A stretch of DNA of 64,000 bases from Sulfitobacter marinus (GTDB taxonomy: Bacteria > Pseudomonadota > Alphaproteobacteria > Rhodobacterales > Rhodobacteraceae), in the NCBI RefSeq assembly GCF_900116285.1, contig NZ_FPAJ01000004.1:124001-188000 (forward strand), read 5' to 3'. The notes below the pieces were generated by a model. The model had not been told where the DNA came from. It did no database searches and saw only the letters and a list, made by a program, of their open reading frames with translations. How positions within the stretch are numbered: position 1 is the first letter of the stretch; each line of letters begins with the position of its first letter. Shown here one piece after another: positions 27,509 to 37,449 of this stretch. A program made the position numbers and the translations under genes.

Positions 27509-28546
27509 TTATTTCGGCATCAAAGCCCAGTAGTCCAGATCAAGCAGAACATCGGGCAGATATTTGCCGTCCTCACCTTTCAGTTTGAACGGATCGCCGC
27601 CCTTGGTTGCCACCAACCGCAAGCGGATGGCACCAACGCCGGGCGCGGATGTGTCCGCTTTGTCCAAAACCTCGGACCAAGCGCGAATGGTGTCGCCGGA
27701 CAGGCACGGGTTGGCATGCGCGCCGCCATTCAACCCGACGATCATCTGCGCGTTTGCCAAGCCGTTAAACGACAATGCGCGCGCCATCGAAATCACATGC
27801 CCGCCATAGATCAGCCGAGACCCATCCGGGCGGGCAGAGGTGTCGAAATGCACTTTGGCTGTGTTTTGCCACAGACGGGTGGCCATCATATGTTCGGCTT
27901 CCTCGACCGTGACGCCGTCAACATGGTCAATCTTTTCGCCGATCTCGTAGTCGCCCCAGCGGTGCGGTTCGCCTGCCAAGGTGAAATCGTAGTTGGTGAA
28001 ATCAAGATCATCTGGAATGTGAAGCTGGCCGAGGCTAAGCGCCTTGGGCAGGTTTGGCACAACTTCCGCAGGGGCGGGGGCATTGATGTCGCGTTTGCGG
28101 ACCATCACCCAGCGGACATATTCCAATACTTTGGTGTCGTCCTGATTATAGCCCGCGGTGCGGACATAGACGACGCCGGTTTTTCCGTTCGAGTTTTGCT
28201 TGACCCCGATCACCTCTGACACGGATCGTAATGTGTCGCCGGGCCAGACGGGGGCAAGCCAACGGCCTTGGGCATAGCCTAGATTGGCAACCGCATTCAG
28301 CGATACATCAGGCACAGTTTTGCCAAACACGATGTGAAACGTGATCAAGTCGTCCATCGGGCTGAACGGCATTCCGCAGCTTCGCGCGAATTGATCAGAT
28401 GAATAAAGCGCGTGGCGTGCGGGGTATAGTGCATGGTACAGCGCGCGTTCGCCGCCTTTTACCGTGCGCGGCACCGCATGGTGGATTGTTTGTCCAACGG
28501 CGTAATCTTCGAAAAACCGGCCCGCGTTTGTCTTGGTGCCCGCCAT
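27509..28546 (-). CDS. mch: Mesaconyl-CoA hydratase (ethylmalonyl-CoA pathway)
   Basis: 345 residues from ATG 28546 (MAGTKTNAGRFFEDYAVGQ), matching the length of Rhodobacter Mch. It hydrates mesaconyl-C1-CoA to beta-methylmalyl-CoA. Two MaoC/hot-dog domains are visible: about 15-160 (FEDYAVGQTIHHAVPRTV, DQFARSCGMPF) and about 185-340 (HRWGDYEIGEKIDHVDGVTVEEAEHMM, RLIYGGHVISMARAL). The start codon overlaps the stop of the DUF1737 gene (TGATG). Its neighbour, a malyl-CoA thioesterase gene, belongs to the same pathway. Confidence 0.9.
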   Translation of the reverse strand: MAGTKTNAGRFFEDYAVGQTIHHAVPRTVKGGERALYHALYPARHALYSSDQFARSCGMPFSPMDDLITFHIVFGKTVPDVSLNAVANLGYAQGRWLAPVWPGDTLRSVSEVIGVKQNSNGKTGVVYVRTAGYNQDDTKVLEYVRWVMVRKRDINAPAPAEVVPNLPKALSLGQLHIPDDLDFTNYDFTLAGEPHRWGDYEIGEKIDHVDGVTVEEAEHMMATRLWQNTAKVHFDTSARPDGSRLIYGGHVISMARALSFNGLANAQMIVGLNGGAHANPCLSGDTIRAWSEVLDKADTSAPGVGAIRLRLVATKGGDPFKLKGEDGKYLPDVLLDLDYWALMPK

Positions 28547-28749
28547 CAGTGTGCCCCCAGCTTGGTTTCGGGGGTATAGGTGCCTTCGACTTCTTTTGTA
28601 ACGGCTTGCCCGCAGCGCATCACACCTGCGGCTTCGTCCCATGTTTGGGTGGGGGTGCCGTACAGCTCCCAGCCTTTATTCAGGGCTTCGGTGACCTTGT
28701 GGCAAAAGGCGGACGTGTCCTCTTCGGACAGGAAACGATAAAGCTTCAT
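28546..28749 (-). CDS. DUF1737 small protein
   Basis: 67 residues: MKLYRFLSEEDTSAFCHKV, then ALNKGWELYGTPTQTWD and MRCGQAVTKEVEG. The KGWELYG core matches DUF1737, a short domain of unknown function. It sits between nnrU and mch with a 1-bp overlap into mch, so it is expressed with the ethylmalonyl-CoA genes. Confidence 0.82.
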   Translation of the reverse strand: MKLYRFLSEEDTSAFCHKVTEALNKGWELYGTPTQTWDEAAGVMRCGQAVTKEVEGTYTPETKLGAH

Positions 28750-28764
28750 CAGTGTACTTTCAGA

Positions 28765-29322
28765 TTAAGAGACGGGCGAGACACCAAGCAACGTGTGAAT
28801 CGCAATAGTAAGGATCACCATAACCAGCGTGATCACGGCCAGACGAATATATGTCGCCTTGCCGGCAGCGGGGGGCGGTGTCCAACCGGGTTCAGCCTTG
28901 TTGATCAGGATGACCGAACCAACAGCCCACGCAAGCATGCCGCCGAACAGGATGATCGACGCCAGATCACCGTTCACCAGCAGATGCGCGACGGCCCAGA
29001 TTTTCACGGCCATCAGTTGCGGGTGCCGGGTTTTGTAGGCGGGCCATGCTTTGGCACCTTTGGCAGCACTTGATCCATAAACCCAGAATGCCAGCACCAT
29101 CAGCAGGTTGTTGATATGTGTGAGAAAGCTGGGCGGATACCAGACGTTGATAAATGCGGCACCACGATAGCCAATGATAATCAGCACGAGGGAGGCGACA
29201 ATCGCCACAGCGATCACGCCTTTACCCTTGTTGCCAAGGGCGGCGCGCTGTTCCGGCATCAGCCGTCTGAAATAATGCGCACCGACCCAAAGGATCATGC
29301 CGAGGATCAAAAGTGCCATCAT
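28765..29322 (-). CDS. NnrU family membrane protein
   Basis: 185 residues from ATG 29322 (ATG 29319 equally possible). Five or six hydrophobic segments: about 2-16, 38-60, 73-93, 118-145 and 155-180. GAHYFRRLMPEQRAALG and KTRHPQLMAVKIWAVAHLLVNGDLAS are NnrU family motifs, the latter with the conserved His/Trp/Asn. NnrU was named from nitric-oxide-related loci, but its activity is unknown and no denitrification gene is nearby. It starts 4 bp after the upstream stop. Confidence 0.85.
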   Translation of the reverse strand: MMALLILGMILWVGAHYFRRLMPEQRAALGNKGKGVIAVAIVASLVLIIIGYRGAAFINVWYPPSFLTHINNLLMVLAFWVYGSSAAKGAKAWPAYKTRHPQLMAVKIWAVAHLLVNGDLASIILFGGMLAWAVGSVILINKAEPGWTPPPAAGKATYIRLAVITLVMVILTIAIHTLLGVSPVS

Positions 29323-29326
29323 GGGG

Positions 29327-30184
29327 CTACTCCGCTTGTAGGGCCGCGATTGCGTCCAGTTTTGCCAATGTTTCGCGGGCTGTGGCGACATGCAGGTTCT
29401 CTACGATGCGACCATCCACGACTGCCACACCCTGACCTGTCGCTTGCATTTCGTCAAACGCTGCGATCTGGCGGCGGGCAAGGTCTGCTTCGGCCTCGGA
29501 CGGGGAAAAGGCTTCGTTCGCCACGTCCAACTGCGCGGGGTGGATCAACGTCTTGCCGTCGAAACCCATATCGCGGCCTTGGTCACATTCAACGCGGTGG
29601 CCTTCGTCATCTTTGAACGCATTATAAACGCCGTCGATAATCGCGATGCCGTTGGCCTTGGCGGCCAATACACATAGGCCGAGGCCTGTGAGCAGGGGCA
29701 GGCGGTCGGGGCGGACGCGGGTTTGCAGATCCTTGTTCAGGTCGTTGGTGCCCATGACCATACATTGCAGTTTCGGATGCGCCCCAATCGCGGCGGCGTT
29801 CAACATCGCACCGGGTGTTTCCATCATGGCCCACAGCGGCATGTCACCGGTGATTGCGGCAAGCGCGTCCAGATCATCGGGGCTGCCGACCTTGGGCAAC
29901 AGAATCGCATCGCAATCCATGGAAACGGCAGCGCGGGCGTCGTCTGCCCCCCATTCCGTGTCCAGCCCGTTGATACGGACCACTTTGAAACGGCTACCGT
30001 ATCCGCCGTCTTTCAGCGCTTGGGCCAAGGTTTCGCGCGCTGCGGCTTTCTCTTCTGGGATAACAGCATCCTCAAGGTCGAAAATAATCGCGTCAGCGGG
30101 CAGGCCGCGGGCTTTGTCCAGGGCGCGGTCTTTTGAGCCGGGGATGTACAGGACAGAGCGTAGGGGGCGGGTGATTTTCGACAT
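29327..30184 (-). CDS. mcl2: HpcH/HpaI-type CoA-ester lyase family, probable (3S)-malyl-CoA thioesterase
   Basis: 285 residues from ATG 30184 (MSKITRPLRSVLYIPG). TIM-barrel citrate-lyase-beta fold with IIFDLEDAV, the metal-site Glu in MMETPGAM and Asp in GTNDLNKDL. In Rhodobacter a protein of this size next to mch is Mcl2, which hydrolyses malyl-CoA to malate, whereas the larger Mcl1 is the lyase. Assignment as thioesterase rests on length and neighbourhood; lyase activity cannot be excluded. Start of the operon running to mch. Confidence 0.8.
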   Translation of the reverse strand: MSKITRPLRSVLYIPGSKDRALDKARGLPADAIIFDLEDAVIPEEKAAARETLAQALKDGGYGSRFKVVRINGLDTEWGADDARAAVSMDCDAILLPKVGSPDDLDALAAITGDMPLWAMMETPGAMLNAAAIGAHPKLQCMVMGTNDLNKDLQTRVRPDRLPLLTGLGLCVLAAKANGIAIIDGVYNAFKDDEGHRVECDQGRDMGFDGKTLIHPAQLDVANEAFSPSEAEADLARRQIAAFDEMQATGQGVAVVDGRIVENLHVATARETLAKLDAIAALQAE

Positions 30185-30283
30185 GATATGATCCTCCGAG
30201 AAATATTGTTGCGCGCAGGTCTGCATTTTTTAACGAAAACTTCAAGCGCAATTGTGCCGCGATGCAGCAATTCACGGGCTGTA

Positions 30284-31039
30284 TTAGGTCAACCCGTCCC
30301 AGATCAATTTGCTACCGGTGGCCAGCAGTAAGACATAGGTAAGCGCGAAGAAGTGTCTTTCAGAAATGAATCGATGTGCTTTGACGCCGATCCACGCGCC
30401 AAGAATGGCAAAAGGGGCAAGCACAAGATCAGCCGTCATCGTGTCCCATGTGAATATCCCCAAAAACGCATAGGGGATAAATTTCGCGATATTGATCGTC
30501 CAAAACAACAGGACGGTGGAGGCTTGAAATTCCGTTTTCGTGAGGCCCCGTGACAGCAGGTAAATAGCGGCGGGAGGGCCACCGGCATGGCTGACAAAAC
30601 TGGTAAAGCCCGCGACGCTTCCCCAGAAAATGCCCATCCAGTTTGGCATCGCCTGCCGCGCCGCACGTATCCAACCTGCACCACGTCCCCATTGCCAAAT
30701 CACAAAGCTAACCGAGATGCTGCCAATCAGCAGGCGGAAAAAATCTGGTGACGCAATTTTATACAGGGCAGCACCCAAAAGAACCCCGGGAATGCCGCCG
30801 AGGACCAGTAGTTCAACTTCATGCGCCCGCCACTTGCGCCAATAGGGTTTCAGCGTTGTGACATCGATAAGCATAAGTAACGGCAGCATAATTCCCAGTG
30901 CCAACCCGGGTTCGATCACTAGCGCAAGGACTGAAGAACTGGCGAAAGCGGCCCCCGACCCGAACCCGCCCTTTGATATGCCCGCAAAAATAACTGCCGG
31001 CCCCGCGATGAAAAAAAACCAAAGATCAAACGTCATCAC
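30284..31039 (-). CDS. TSUP (TauE/SafE) family permease
   Basis: 251 residues with about eight hydrophobic segments arranged as two similar halves. GGFGSGAAFASS near 25-36 and FTSFVSHAGGPPAAIYLL near 165-182 are the paired TSUP motifs. Members move sulfur-containing or organic anions out of or into the cell; the substrate here cannot be told. It is the first gene upstream of mcl2 with a 99-bp gap, probably its own transcript. Confidence 0.85.
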   Translation of the reverse strand: MMTFDLWFFFIAGPAVIFAGISKGGFGSGAAFASSSVLALVIEPGLALGIMLPLLMLIDVTTLKPYWRKWRAHEVELLVLGGIPGVLLGAALYKIASPDFFRLLIGSISVSFVIWQWGRGAGWIRAARQAMPNWMGIFWGSVAGFTSFVSHAGGPPAAIYLLSRGLTKTEFQASTVLLFWTINIAKFIPYAFLGIFTWDTMTADLVLAPFAILGAWIGVKAHRFISERHFFALTYVLLLATGSKLIWDGLT

Positions 31040-31189
31040 ATGGAACTTTCTGAGGGCGGTATTGGCGCAAAATTTATTTGTCGGAATTCGAAACTGACTT
31101 GGAACTCATTGGCGATATCTTGGTTAGTCCTGCAACCGAGCGATGTTCGCTTGGCGCTAAGTCTAGTACTTAAATAGGAGTAAACAGTA

Positions 31190-32032
31190 ATGAAACGTTT
31201 TCTTGGAACCACCGCAATCATTCTTTCTCTGACGGGCCCAGCATTTGCAGCCTCGCATGCCGAAAACGGCATCGGCAGCACAGTGGCGCAATCGTCTGAC
31301 TTCTTTGCATCCGATCTGATCGGCATGCGTATCTACAACTCTGAATCCGACGTCGATACGAACATGACAGTCGCCAACGGCGCAGAAACCGAATGGGACG
31401 ACATTGGTGAAATCAATGACATCCTGCTCGACGAAAATGGCGATGTTAAAGCCGTTATTCTGGGCGTCGGCGGTTTCCTTGGCATGGGCGAACGTGACGT
31501 AAGCGTAAGCATGGACAGCATCAAAGTCCTGCGCAGCGAAGATGACGCGGATGACCGTTTCTTGGTTGTGACAACGTCGAAAGAGATGCTTGAGCAAGCA
31601 CCTGAATTCGAACGCCCCATGGACGAAGAAATGGAGCATGCTGCAACATCTGAAATGAAGGACGATGCGACAGAAAAGGACCGTTCAAATGAGCGCCCGA
31701 TGCTGACGCGCCCAACCGTGGCATATGAAGGTTATTCGAACGCTGATGTTGAAGAAATGCAAGCGTTGACCGCGGACGATCTGGAAGGCTCCTATGTTTA
31801 CGGTGCCAACAACGAAACTGTCGGCGAAATCGACAGCCTTGTTCTGGGTGACGGCGGTCAGGTCAAAGAAGTCGTGATCAATGTGGGCGGTTTCCTTGGC
31901 TTGGGTGAAAAACCTGTTGCCGTGACTTGGGACGAACTGCAGGTCCTGAAAAATGCCGAAGGCGACGACTTCCGCATTTACATCGACAGCAGCGAAGAAG
32001 CGCTGGAAGCGCAACCTGAATACCGTGGCTAA
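31190..32032 (+). CDS. Secreted protein with two PRC-barrel domains
   Basis: 280 residues. Signal peptide 1-20 (ending AFA) predicts export. Two PRC-barrel repeats, about 40-118 and 190-262, share GEI-x-D, the loop VGGFLG(M/L)GE and V-x-(M/W)-D-x-(I/L)-x-VL. The stretch between (about 130-170) is very acidic with Met and Thr. Function unknown; PRC-barrel domains often bind partners or nucleic acid, but an exported one cannot do the latter in the cytoplasm. Ends at a strong terminator. Confidence 0.82.
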   Translation: MKRFLGTTAIILSLTGPAFAASHAENGIGSTVAQSSDFFASDLIGMRIYNSESDVDTNMTVANGAETEWDDIGEINDILLDENGDVKAVILGVGGFLGMGERDVSVSMDSIKVLRSEDDADDRFLVVTTSKEMLEQAPEFERPMDEEMEHAATSEMKDDATEKDRSNERPMLTRPTVAYEGYSNADVEEMQALTADDLEGSYVYGANNETVGEIDSLVLGDGGQVKEVVINVGGFLGLGEKPVAVTWDELQVLKNAEGDDFRIYIDSSEEALEAQPEYRG

Positions 32033-32061
32033 TTTGAAATCACGCGCCGAGGTTGGGGTAG

Positions 32062-33183
<1,122 letters not shown>

Positions 33184-33189
33184 ACTATT

Positions 33190-33222
33190 GGCGGGGCGGC
33201 ACCAGATGCCGCCCCGCCTTTT
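33190..33222 (+). terminator. Rho-independent terminator after mdh
   Basis: GGCGGGGCGGCA (33190-33201) and TGCCGCCCCGCC (33207-33218) are perfect 12-bp arms around CCAGA, followed by TTTT: a textbook terminator 7 bp after the mdh stop. Confidence 0.9.
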
Positions 33223-33344
33223 CGCAATACTGGGGTTACCAGTGGGTGCAAAATTCCTTCCCTCCATCCGCGCCGGGGAAGCCGCCGATTTCCCAAACCC
33301 GTGATATATCGTCAAATTCTTACTGATTTTATCGGGTTTAGCAA

Positions 33345-33379
33345 TTTGTGATCACATGAAAAAAATTCGTGATCACAAA
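33345..33379. promoter_or_regulatory. Paired palindromic operator upstream of sdhC
   Basis: TTTGTGATCAC (33345-33355) and GTGATCACAAA (33369-33379) form an 11-bp inverted repeat. Each arm is centred on GTGATCAC; centres at 33351.5 and 33372.5 are 21 bp apart, the same as upstream of sucC. It lies 137-171 bp before the sdhC start codon, so an activator-type position is plausible, but the transcription start is unknown. Confidence 0.78.
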
Positions 33380-33515
33380 CCAAGAATTGTTATGAATGTT
33401 TAACATTTTTTAGCGAATTTGGTGCGCAAACATAGGTGAAACCAGTCCTCTATGCGTGACAGCATCGAAAATACCGCTATCTATAGGCAGAACTTGACGA
33501 GAAAAGGAATCCATC

Positions 33516-33899
33516 ATGGCTGATGTGAACCGGGGCAACCGCCCGCTGTCTCCACACCTGACGATCTACCGCCCGCAATTAACGTCGATGACGTCGATCC
33601 TGACCCGGATCACAGGCAATGCAATGCTGGTCGCCGCGCTGTTGATCGTTTGGTGGTTCTTGGCGGCAGCGACGTCGCCCGAAGCATTCGCGACCGCCAA
33701 CGGCTTTATCACCAGCTGGTTCGGCGACCTGGTAATGTTCCTTTCACTGCTTGGCCTTTGGTATCACACCCTTGCCGGCATCCGGCACCTGATCTGGGAC
33801 AACGGCTATGCGCTGGATATCCCAACGGCTGAAAAGCTGGGCTGGGCCGTGTTGGCCGGGTCGGTCGTGCTGACCATCATCACCGCGCTGATCATCTAA
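33516..33899 (+). CDS. sdhC: Succinate dehydrogenase cytochrome b556 subunit
   Basis: 127-residue inner-membrane anchor of complex II with three TM helices (about 30-52, 66-88, 106-126). RPLSPHLTIYRPQLTSMTSILTRITG is the conserved quinone-site region with the Ser/Arg pair; the heme-ligand His is in LGLWYHTLAGIRHLIWD. First gene of sdhCDA-x-y-B. Confidence 0.95.
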   Translation: MADVNRGNRPLSPHLTIYRPQLTSMTSILTRITGNAMLVAALLIVWWFLAAATSPEAFATANGFITSWFGDLVMFLSLLGLWYHTLAGIRHLIWDNGYALDIPTAEKLGWAVLAGSVVLTIITALII

Positions 33900-33910
33900 G
33901 GGGAATAGAC

Positions 33911-34282
33911 ATGGCTTATTTGACAGACCGCAAACGCGCGCTTGGCATGGGATCGGCGAAAACTGGTACCGCCCATTTCTGGGCGATGAAGGTCAGCTCT
34001 GTTGCGCTGCTGATCCTGATACCGCTGTTCGTCTTTACCTTTGGCGCGGCATTGGGCGGCACTTACGAAGACGTGCTGGCCTATTACGCCAAACCTTTCC
34101 CTGCAATTGTTGCCGCACTGACATTGGCCGTGGGGTTCAAACATTTCAACGACGGCGTGCAGGTGATGATCGAAGACTATGTTCATGGTCTTTCGCAGAA
34201 AGTTGCCATCATCTTGATGACTTGCCTCAGCTACGGCGCTGCGGCGGTTGGCATTTTCGCCATCGCACGCATCGCGCTTTAA
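33911..34282 (+). CDS. sdhD: Succinate dehydrogenase hydrophobic anchor subunit
   Basis: 123 residues with three TM helices near 25-48, 58-80 and 97-120. The HFWAMKVSSVALLILIP start of helix 1 and VGFKHFNDGVQVMIEDYVHG (quinone/heme region with His and Asp-Tyr) are typical. 11 bp after sdhC, 30 bp before sdhA. Confidence 0.94.
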   Translation: MAYLTDRKRALGMGSAKTGTAHFWAMKVSSVALLILIPLFVFTFGAALGGTYEDVLAYYAKPFPAIVAALTLAVGFKHFNDGVQVMIEDYVHGLSQKVAIILMTCLSYGAAAVGIFAIARIAL

Positions 34283-34312
34283 TACAGAATTCGCACTACG
34301 GGAGTCCGAGAC

Positions 34313-36118
34313 ATGGCTGCATACGAATATGAAACGCATGAATATGATGTGGTTGTTGTGGGGGCCGGTGGTGCCGGTCTGCGCGCCACCCTCGGCATGG
34401 CCGAACAGGGGCTGAAAACGGCCTGCGTTACCAAAGTTTTCCCGACACGGTCGCACACTGTTGCAGCCCAAGGTGGCATCGCCGCGTCGCTGTCTAACAT
34501 GGGGCCCGATAACTGGCAGTGGCACATGTATGACACCGTCAAAGGGTCGGACTGGCTGGGTGATACGGATGCGATGGAATACCTTGCCCGTGAGGCCCCC
34601 AAAGCGGTTTACGAGCTTGAACACTACGGCGTTCCATTCTCGCGGACCGAAGCAGGCAAGATCTACCAGCGTCCGTTCGGCGGACACACCACAGAATTTG
34701 GCGAAGGTCCCCCCGTACAGCGCACCTGTGCTGCTGCTGACCGTACCGGCCACGCGATCTTGCACACGCTTTATGGGCAATCGCTAAAGCATAACGCGGA
34801 ATTTTATATCGAATATTTCGCCATCGATTTGATCATGTCCGAAGACGGCGTGTGTCAGGGCGTTCTGTGTTGGAAGCTGGACGATGGCACCATGCACCTG
34901 TTCAGCGCCAAAATGGTTGTTTTGGCGACTGGCGGTTATGGCCGCGCTTATTTCAGCGCCACATCGGCCCACACCTGTACCGGTGACGGCGGCGGCATGA
35001 CCGCACGCGCGGGGCTGCCTTTGCAAGATATGGAATTCGTTCAGTTCCACCCTACTGGCATCTATGGCGCGGGTTGTCTGATCACCGAAGGCGCGCGCGG
35101 CGAAGGTGGGTATCTGACCAACTCCGAAGGCGAACGCTTTATGGAGCGGTATGCGCCCACCTATAAAGACCTCGCCAGCCGTGACGTTGTTTCGCGCTGT
35201 ATGACAATGGAAATCCGCGAAGGTCGCGGTGTGGGCGAAAACAAAGACCACATTCACCTGCACCTGAACCACCTGCCCAAAGAGACACTGGACCTGCGCC
35301 TTCCGGGCATTTCGGAATCAGCGCGTATTTTTGCCGGTGTTGACCTGACCAAAGAGCCGATCCCGGTTCTGCCAACTGTGCACTATAACATGGGCGGCAT
35401 TCCGACGAACTATTGGGGTGAAGTACTGGCACCGACCGCCGATAAACCCGACAACGTCGCGCCCGGCCTGATGGCTGTGGGCGAAGCGGGCTGTGCCTCG
35501 GTGCACGGTGCGAACCGTCTTGGGTCAAACTCGCTGATCGATTTGGTGGTGTTTGGCCGTGCGGCCGCGATTCGCGCCAAGGATATCGTTGATCCGTCGA
35601 CGCCAGTGCCGACGCCGAACCAGCGCTCGGTCGATGCGGCATTCAGCCGGTTTGACGGTCTGCGCTATGCCAAGGGCCACGTTGCGACTGCCGAACTGCG
35701 CCTAGAGATGCAGAAAACCATGCAGGCTGACGCCGCTGTGTTCCGCACTGACAAGACGCTGAACGAAGGCAAAGAGAAAATGGACGAGGTCGCGACGAAG
35801 ATTTCCGATCTCAAGGTGACGGACAAGTCGTTGGTCTGGAACTCTGACCTGATGGAAACGCTTGAACTGACCAACCTGATGCCGAACGCTGTGGCGACGA
35901 TCACAGCGGCGGCGGCCCGCAAGGAAAGCCGCGGTGCCCACGCCCACGAGGATTACCCGGACCGCGATGACGAGAACTGGCGCAAGCATAGCCTTGTCTG
36001 GTTCAAAGGGAACGAGGCGTCCTTGGGCTATCGCGGTGTGCATTTGGATCCGTTGACCAGCCACAATGAAGGCGGGATCGACCTTAAGAAAATCGCCCCA
36101 AAAGCGCGGGTTTACTAA
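34313..36118 (+). CDS. sdhA: Succinate dehydrogenase flavoprotein subunit
   Basis: 601 residues. Oxidises succinate to fumarate. FAD site [12 protein letters not shown], the flavinylated His in [32 protein letters not shown] substrate loop, and the catalytic Arg region in [25 protein letters not shown] and [10 protein letters not shown]. Followed by a very GC-rich hairpin, then two genes that separate it from sdhB. Confidence 0.96.
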   Translation: MAAYEYETHEYDVVVVGAGGAGLRATLGMAEQGLKTACVTKVFPTRSHTVAAQGGIAASLSNMGPDNWQWHMYDTVKGSDWLGDTDAMEYLAREAPKAVYELEHYGVPFSRTEAGKIYQRPFGGHTTEFGEGPPVQRTCAAADRTGHAILHTLYGQSLKHNAEFYIEYFAIDLIMSEDGVCQGVLCWKLDDGTMHLFSAKMVVLATGGYGRAYFSATSAHTCTGDGGGMTARAGLPLQDMEFVQFHPTGIYGAGCLITEGARGEGGYLTNSEGERFMERYAPTYKDLASRDVVSRCMTMEIREGRGVGENKDHIHLHLNHLPKETLDLRLPGISESARIFAGVDLTKEPIPVLPTVHYNMGGIPTNYWGEVLAPTADKPDNVAPGLMAVGEAGCASVHGANRLGSNSLIDLVVFGRAAAIRAKDIVDPSTPVPTPNQRSVDAAFSRFDGLRYAKGHVATAELRLEMQKTMQADAAVFRTDKTLNEGKEKMDEVATKISDLKVTDKSLVWNSDLMETLELTNLMPNAVATITAAAARKESRGAHAHEDYPDRDDENWRKHSLVWFKGNEASLGYRGVHLDPLTSHNEGGIDLKKIAPKARVY

Positions 36119-36125
36119 GGACATG

Positions 36126-36156
36126 GGCCCCGCCCGGCGCGTGTCCGGGCGGGGCC
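36126..36156 (+). other. GC-rich hairpin between sdhA and the downstream lipoprotein gene
   Basis: GGCCCCGCCCGG (36126-36137) and CCGGGCGGGGCC (36145-36156) are perfect 12-bp arms with a 7-nt loop, 7 bp after the sdhA stop. No T-tract follows, so transcription probably continues to sdhB with some attenuation, or the structure protects the sdhCDA message. Confidence 0.7.
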
Positions 36157-36179
36157 GATACCAGTGCAAAGGAAATACT

Positions 36180-36578
36180 GTGCCAGTTGCGGGATATTCA
36201 TTTCAAAACACCTTGGCCGGCTTGCGTAACAGCGGCGGCCGTTCAGTCACGTTTTGCATGGTGTTGATGGCTGCGGGTCTATCTGCCTGTACCGAAGCGT
36301 CCGAACGCGTGGATGCCATCGCGCGTGAAGGTGCCAAAAGTGCCGTCACAGAAACCATCGCCACCCGGTTTCCTGCGGTGCCAAAGCAGATGATTACGCC
36401 ATTCACTGATTGTGTGATCGACAATGCCAGCTCTGACGAAGTGCGCGTTTTTGCCAAGTCGGCCGTGATCGGTGTTGATGATACGACAGTTGCGACTGTC
36501 CGCTCTGTTCTGTCGCGCCCTGAAACCGTGCGATGCCTGTCGCAAAGCAGCCTGGGTCTGACGGGAACGCTTGGCTGA
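36180..36578 (+). CDS. Small exported lipoprotein-like protein in the sdh operon
   Basis: 132 residues from GTG 36180, preceded by AAAGGA at 6 bp. A hydrophobic stretch VTFCMVLMAAGLSAC near 22-36 looks like a lipoprotein signal with the acylated Cys36; the first 21 residues before it may mean that the true start is ATG 36258 (26 codons later). The mature part contains two further Cys (CVIDN and VRCLSQ), possibly a disulfide. Proteins of this kind lie between sdhA and sdhB in other Roseobacter genomes as I recall; function unknown. Confidence 0.68.
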   Translation: MPVAGYSFQNTLAGLRNSGGRSVTFCMVLMAAGLSACTEASERVDAIAREGAKSAVTETIATRFPAVPKQMITPFTDCVIDNASSDEVRVFAKSAVIGVDDTTVATVRSVLSRPETVRCLSQSSLGLTGTLG

Positions 36579-37396
36579 TGGGGTTTGAAGGGGAAAGCAA
36601 CGTCATGGCGGAGCAGATCAAAGCTGCGGAAATGGACGCCCTGCGCGCTCGTTACCGCAACGGGTCCACGCAGGAACGCTCTGCGATCAAGGCATCGCTG
36701 GGTCCTGTCGAGATCGAATTCGCCGATATCAAGATGGTTGTGAACCCCCGCGACAACTATACGGAAACCCGCATGTGGCTGGATGGCTGCCCACCCGAGC
36801 TGAAGTCGCTGATGGCCGTGGTAGATCTGGTCGAAGATCGCAACGTGCTGGTGATGGACATCGGCGCGAATTGCGGCGCGTTCACGATTCCGCTCGCACT
36901 CGCCTGCGGCGAGGGATCACGCGTCATTGCGTTTGAACCGAACCCGATCATGGTTGACCGTTTGGGCGTTAACATACAGCTGAACAATCTGACCGATGTG
37001 ATCGCGATTGAAGCCTGCGCATTGTCAGATCGCGCGGGTGAGGCAACTTTGAACTTTCGCGGGCACAACTATGGTCAAGCGTCGCTGAAAGACGTCGAGC
37101 CGGGAATGCGCAACGGTACAATCAAAGTGCCGACCCGTCCGCTGAGCCATTTTTCTGCTGCGTCGAAAACTCACGATTTCACACTGCTTAAAATTGATGT
37201 TGAGGGGGCCGAAGAAACCGTTCTTGGCCCCGTGCTCAAGGCGGGGCAGTCGGGCGGATGGCTGCCCGATGCTATCCTGGTCGAAGTGCGTCATGCCGAT
37301 GAATGGCAGGGCGACCTTTGCGCGGAAATACTGGCCAGCGGTTTTACAGAACAGATGCAGGCTGAAGGAAATGCGCTTTACCTTAAGAGTAAGTAA
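36578..37396 (+). CDS. FkbM family SAM-dependent methyltransferase
   Basis: 272 residues from ATG 36578 (TGATG overlap with the lipoprotein gene); ATG 36605 with GAAGGGGAAA ahead is an equally good start. SAM-binding VMDIGANCGAFTIPLA, the acidic loop VIAFEPNP and the post-III motif LLKIDVEGAEE identify an FkbM-type methyltransferase. These usually methylate small molecules or sugars; no target is indicated. Placement inside the sdh operon is notable and may only reflect co-transcription. Confidence 0.85.
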   Translation: MGFEGESNVMAEQIKAAEMDALRARYRNGSTQERSAIKASLGPVEIEFADIKMVVNPRDNYTETRMWLDGCPPELKSLMAVVDLVEDRNVLVMDIGANCGAFTIPLALACGEGSRVIAFEPNPIMVDRLGVNIQLNNLTDVIAIEACALSDRAGEATLNFRGHNYGQASLKDVEPGMRNGTIKVPTRPLSHFSAASKTHDFTLLKIDVEGAEETVLGPVLKAGQSGGWLPDAILVEVRHADEWQGDLCAEILASGFTEQMQAEGNALYLKSK

Positions 37397-37449
37397 GCGC
37401 CCGAATTTATTGAAAACGGGGTAACGCCCGGCAGACCAGGAGAAGCGAT

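Larger units (their letters stand above)
33184..33515. other. 332-bp regulatory region between mdh and sdhC
   Basis: Holds the mdh terminator (33190-33222), the paired palindromes (33345-33379) and about 136 bp of AT-rich leader before sdhC. No gene is apparent. Confidence 0.7.
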
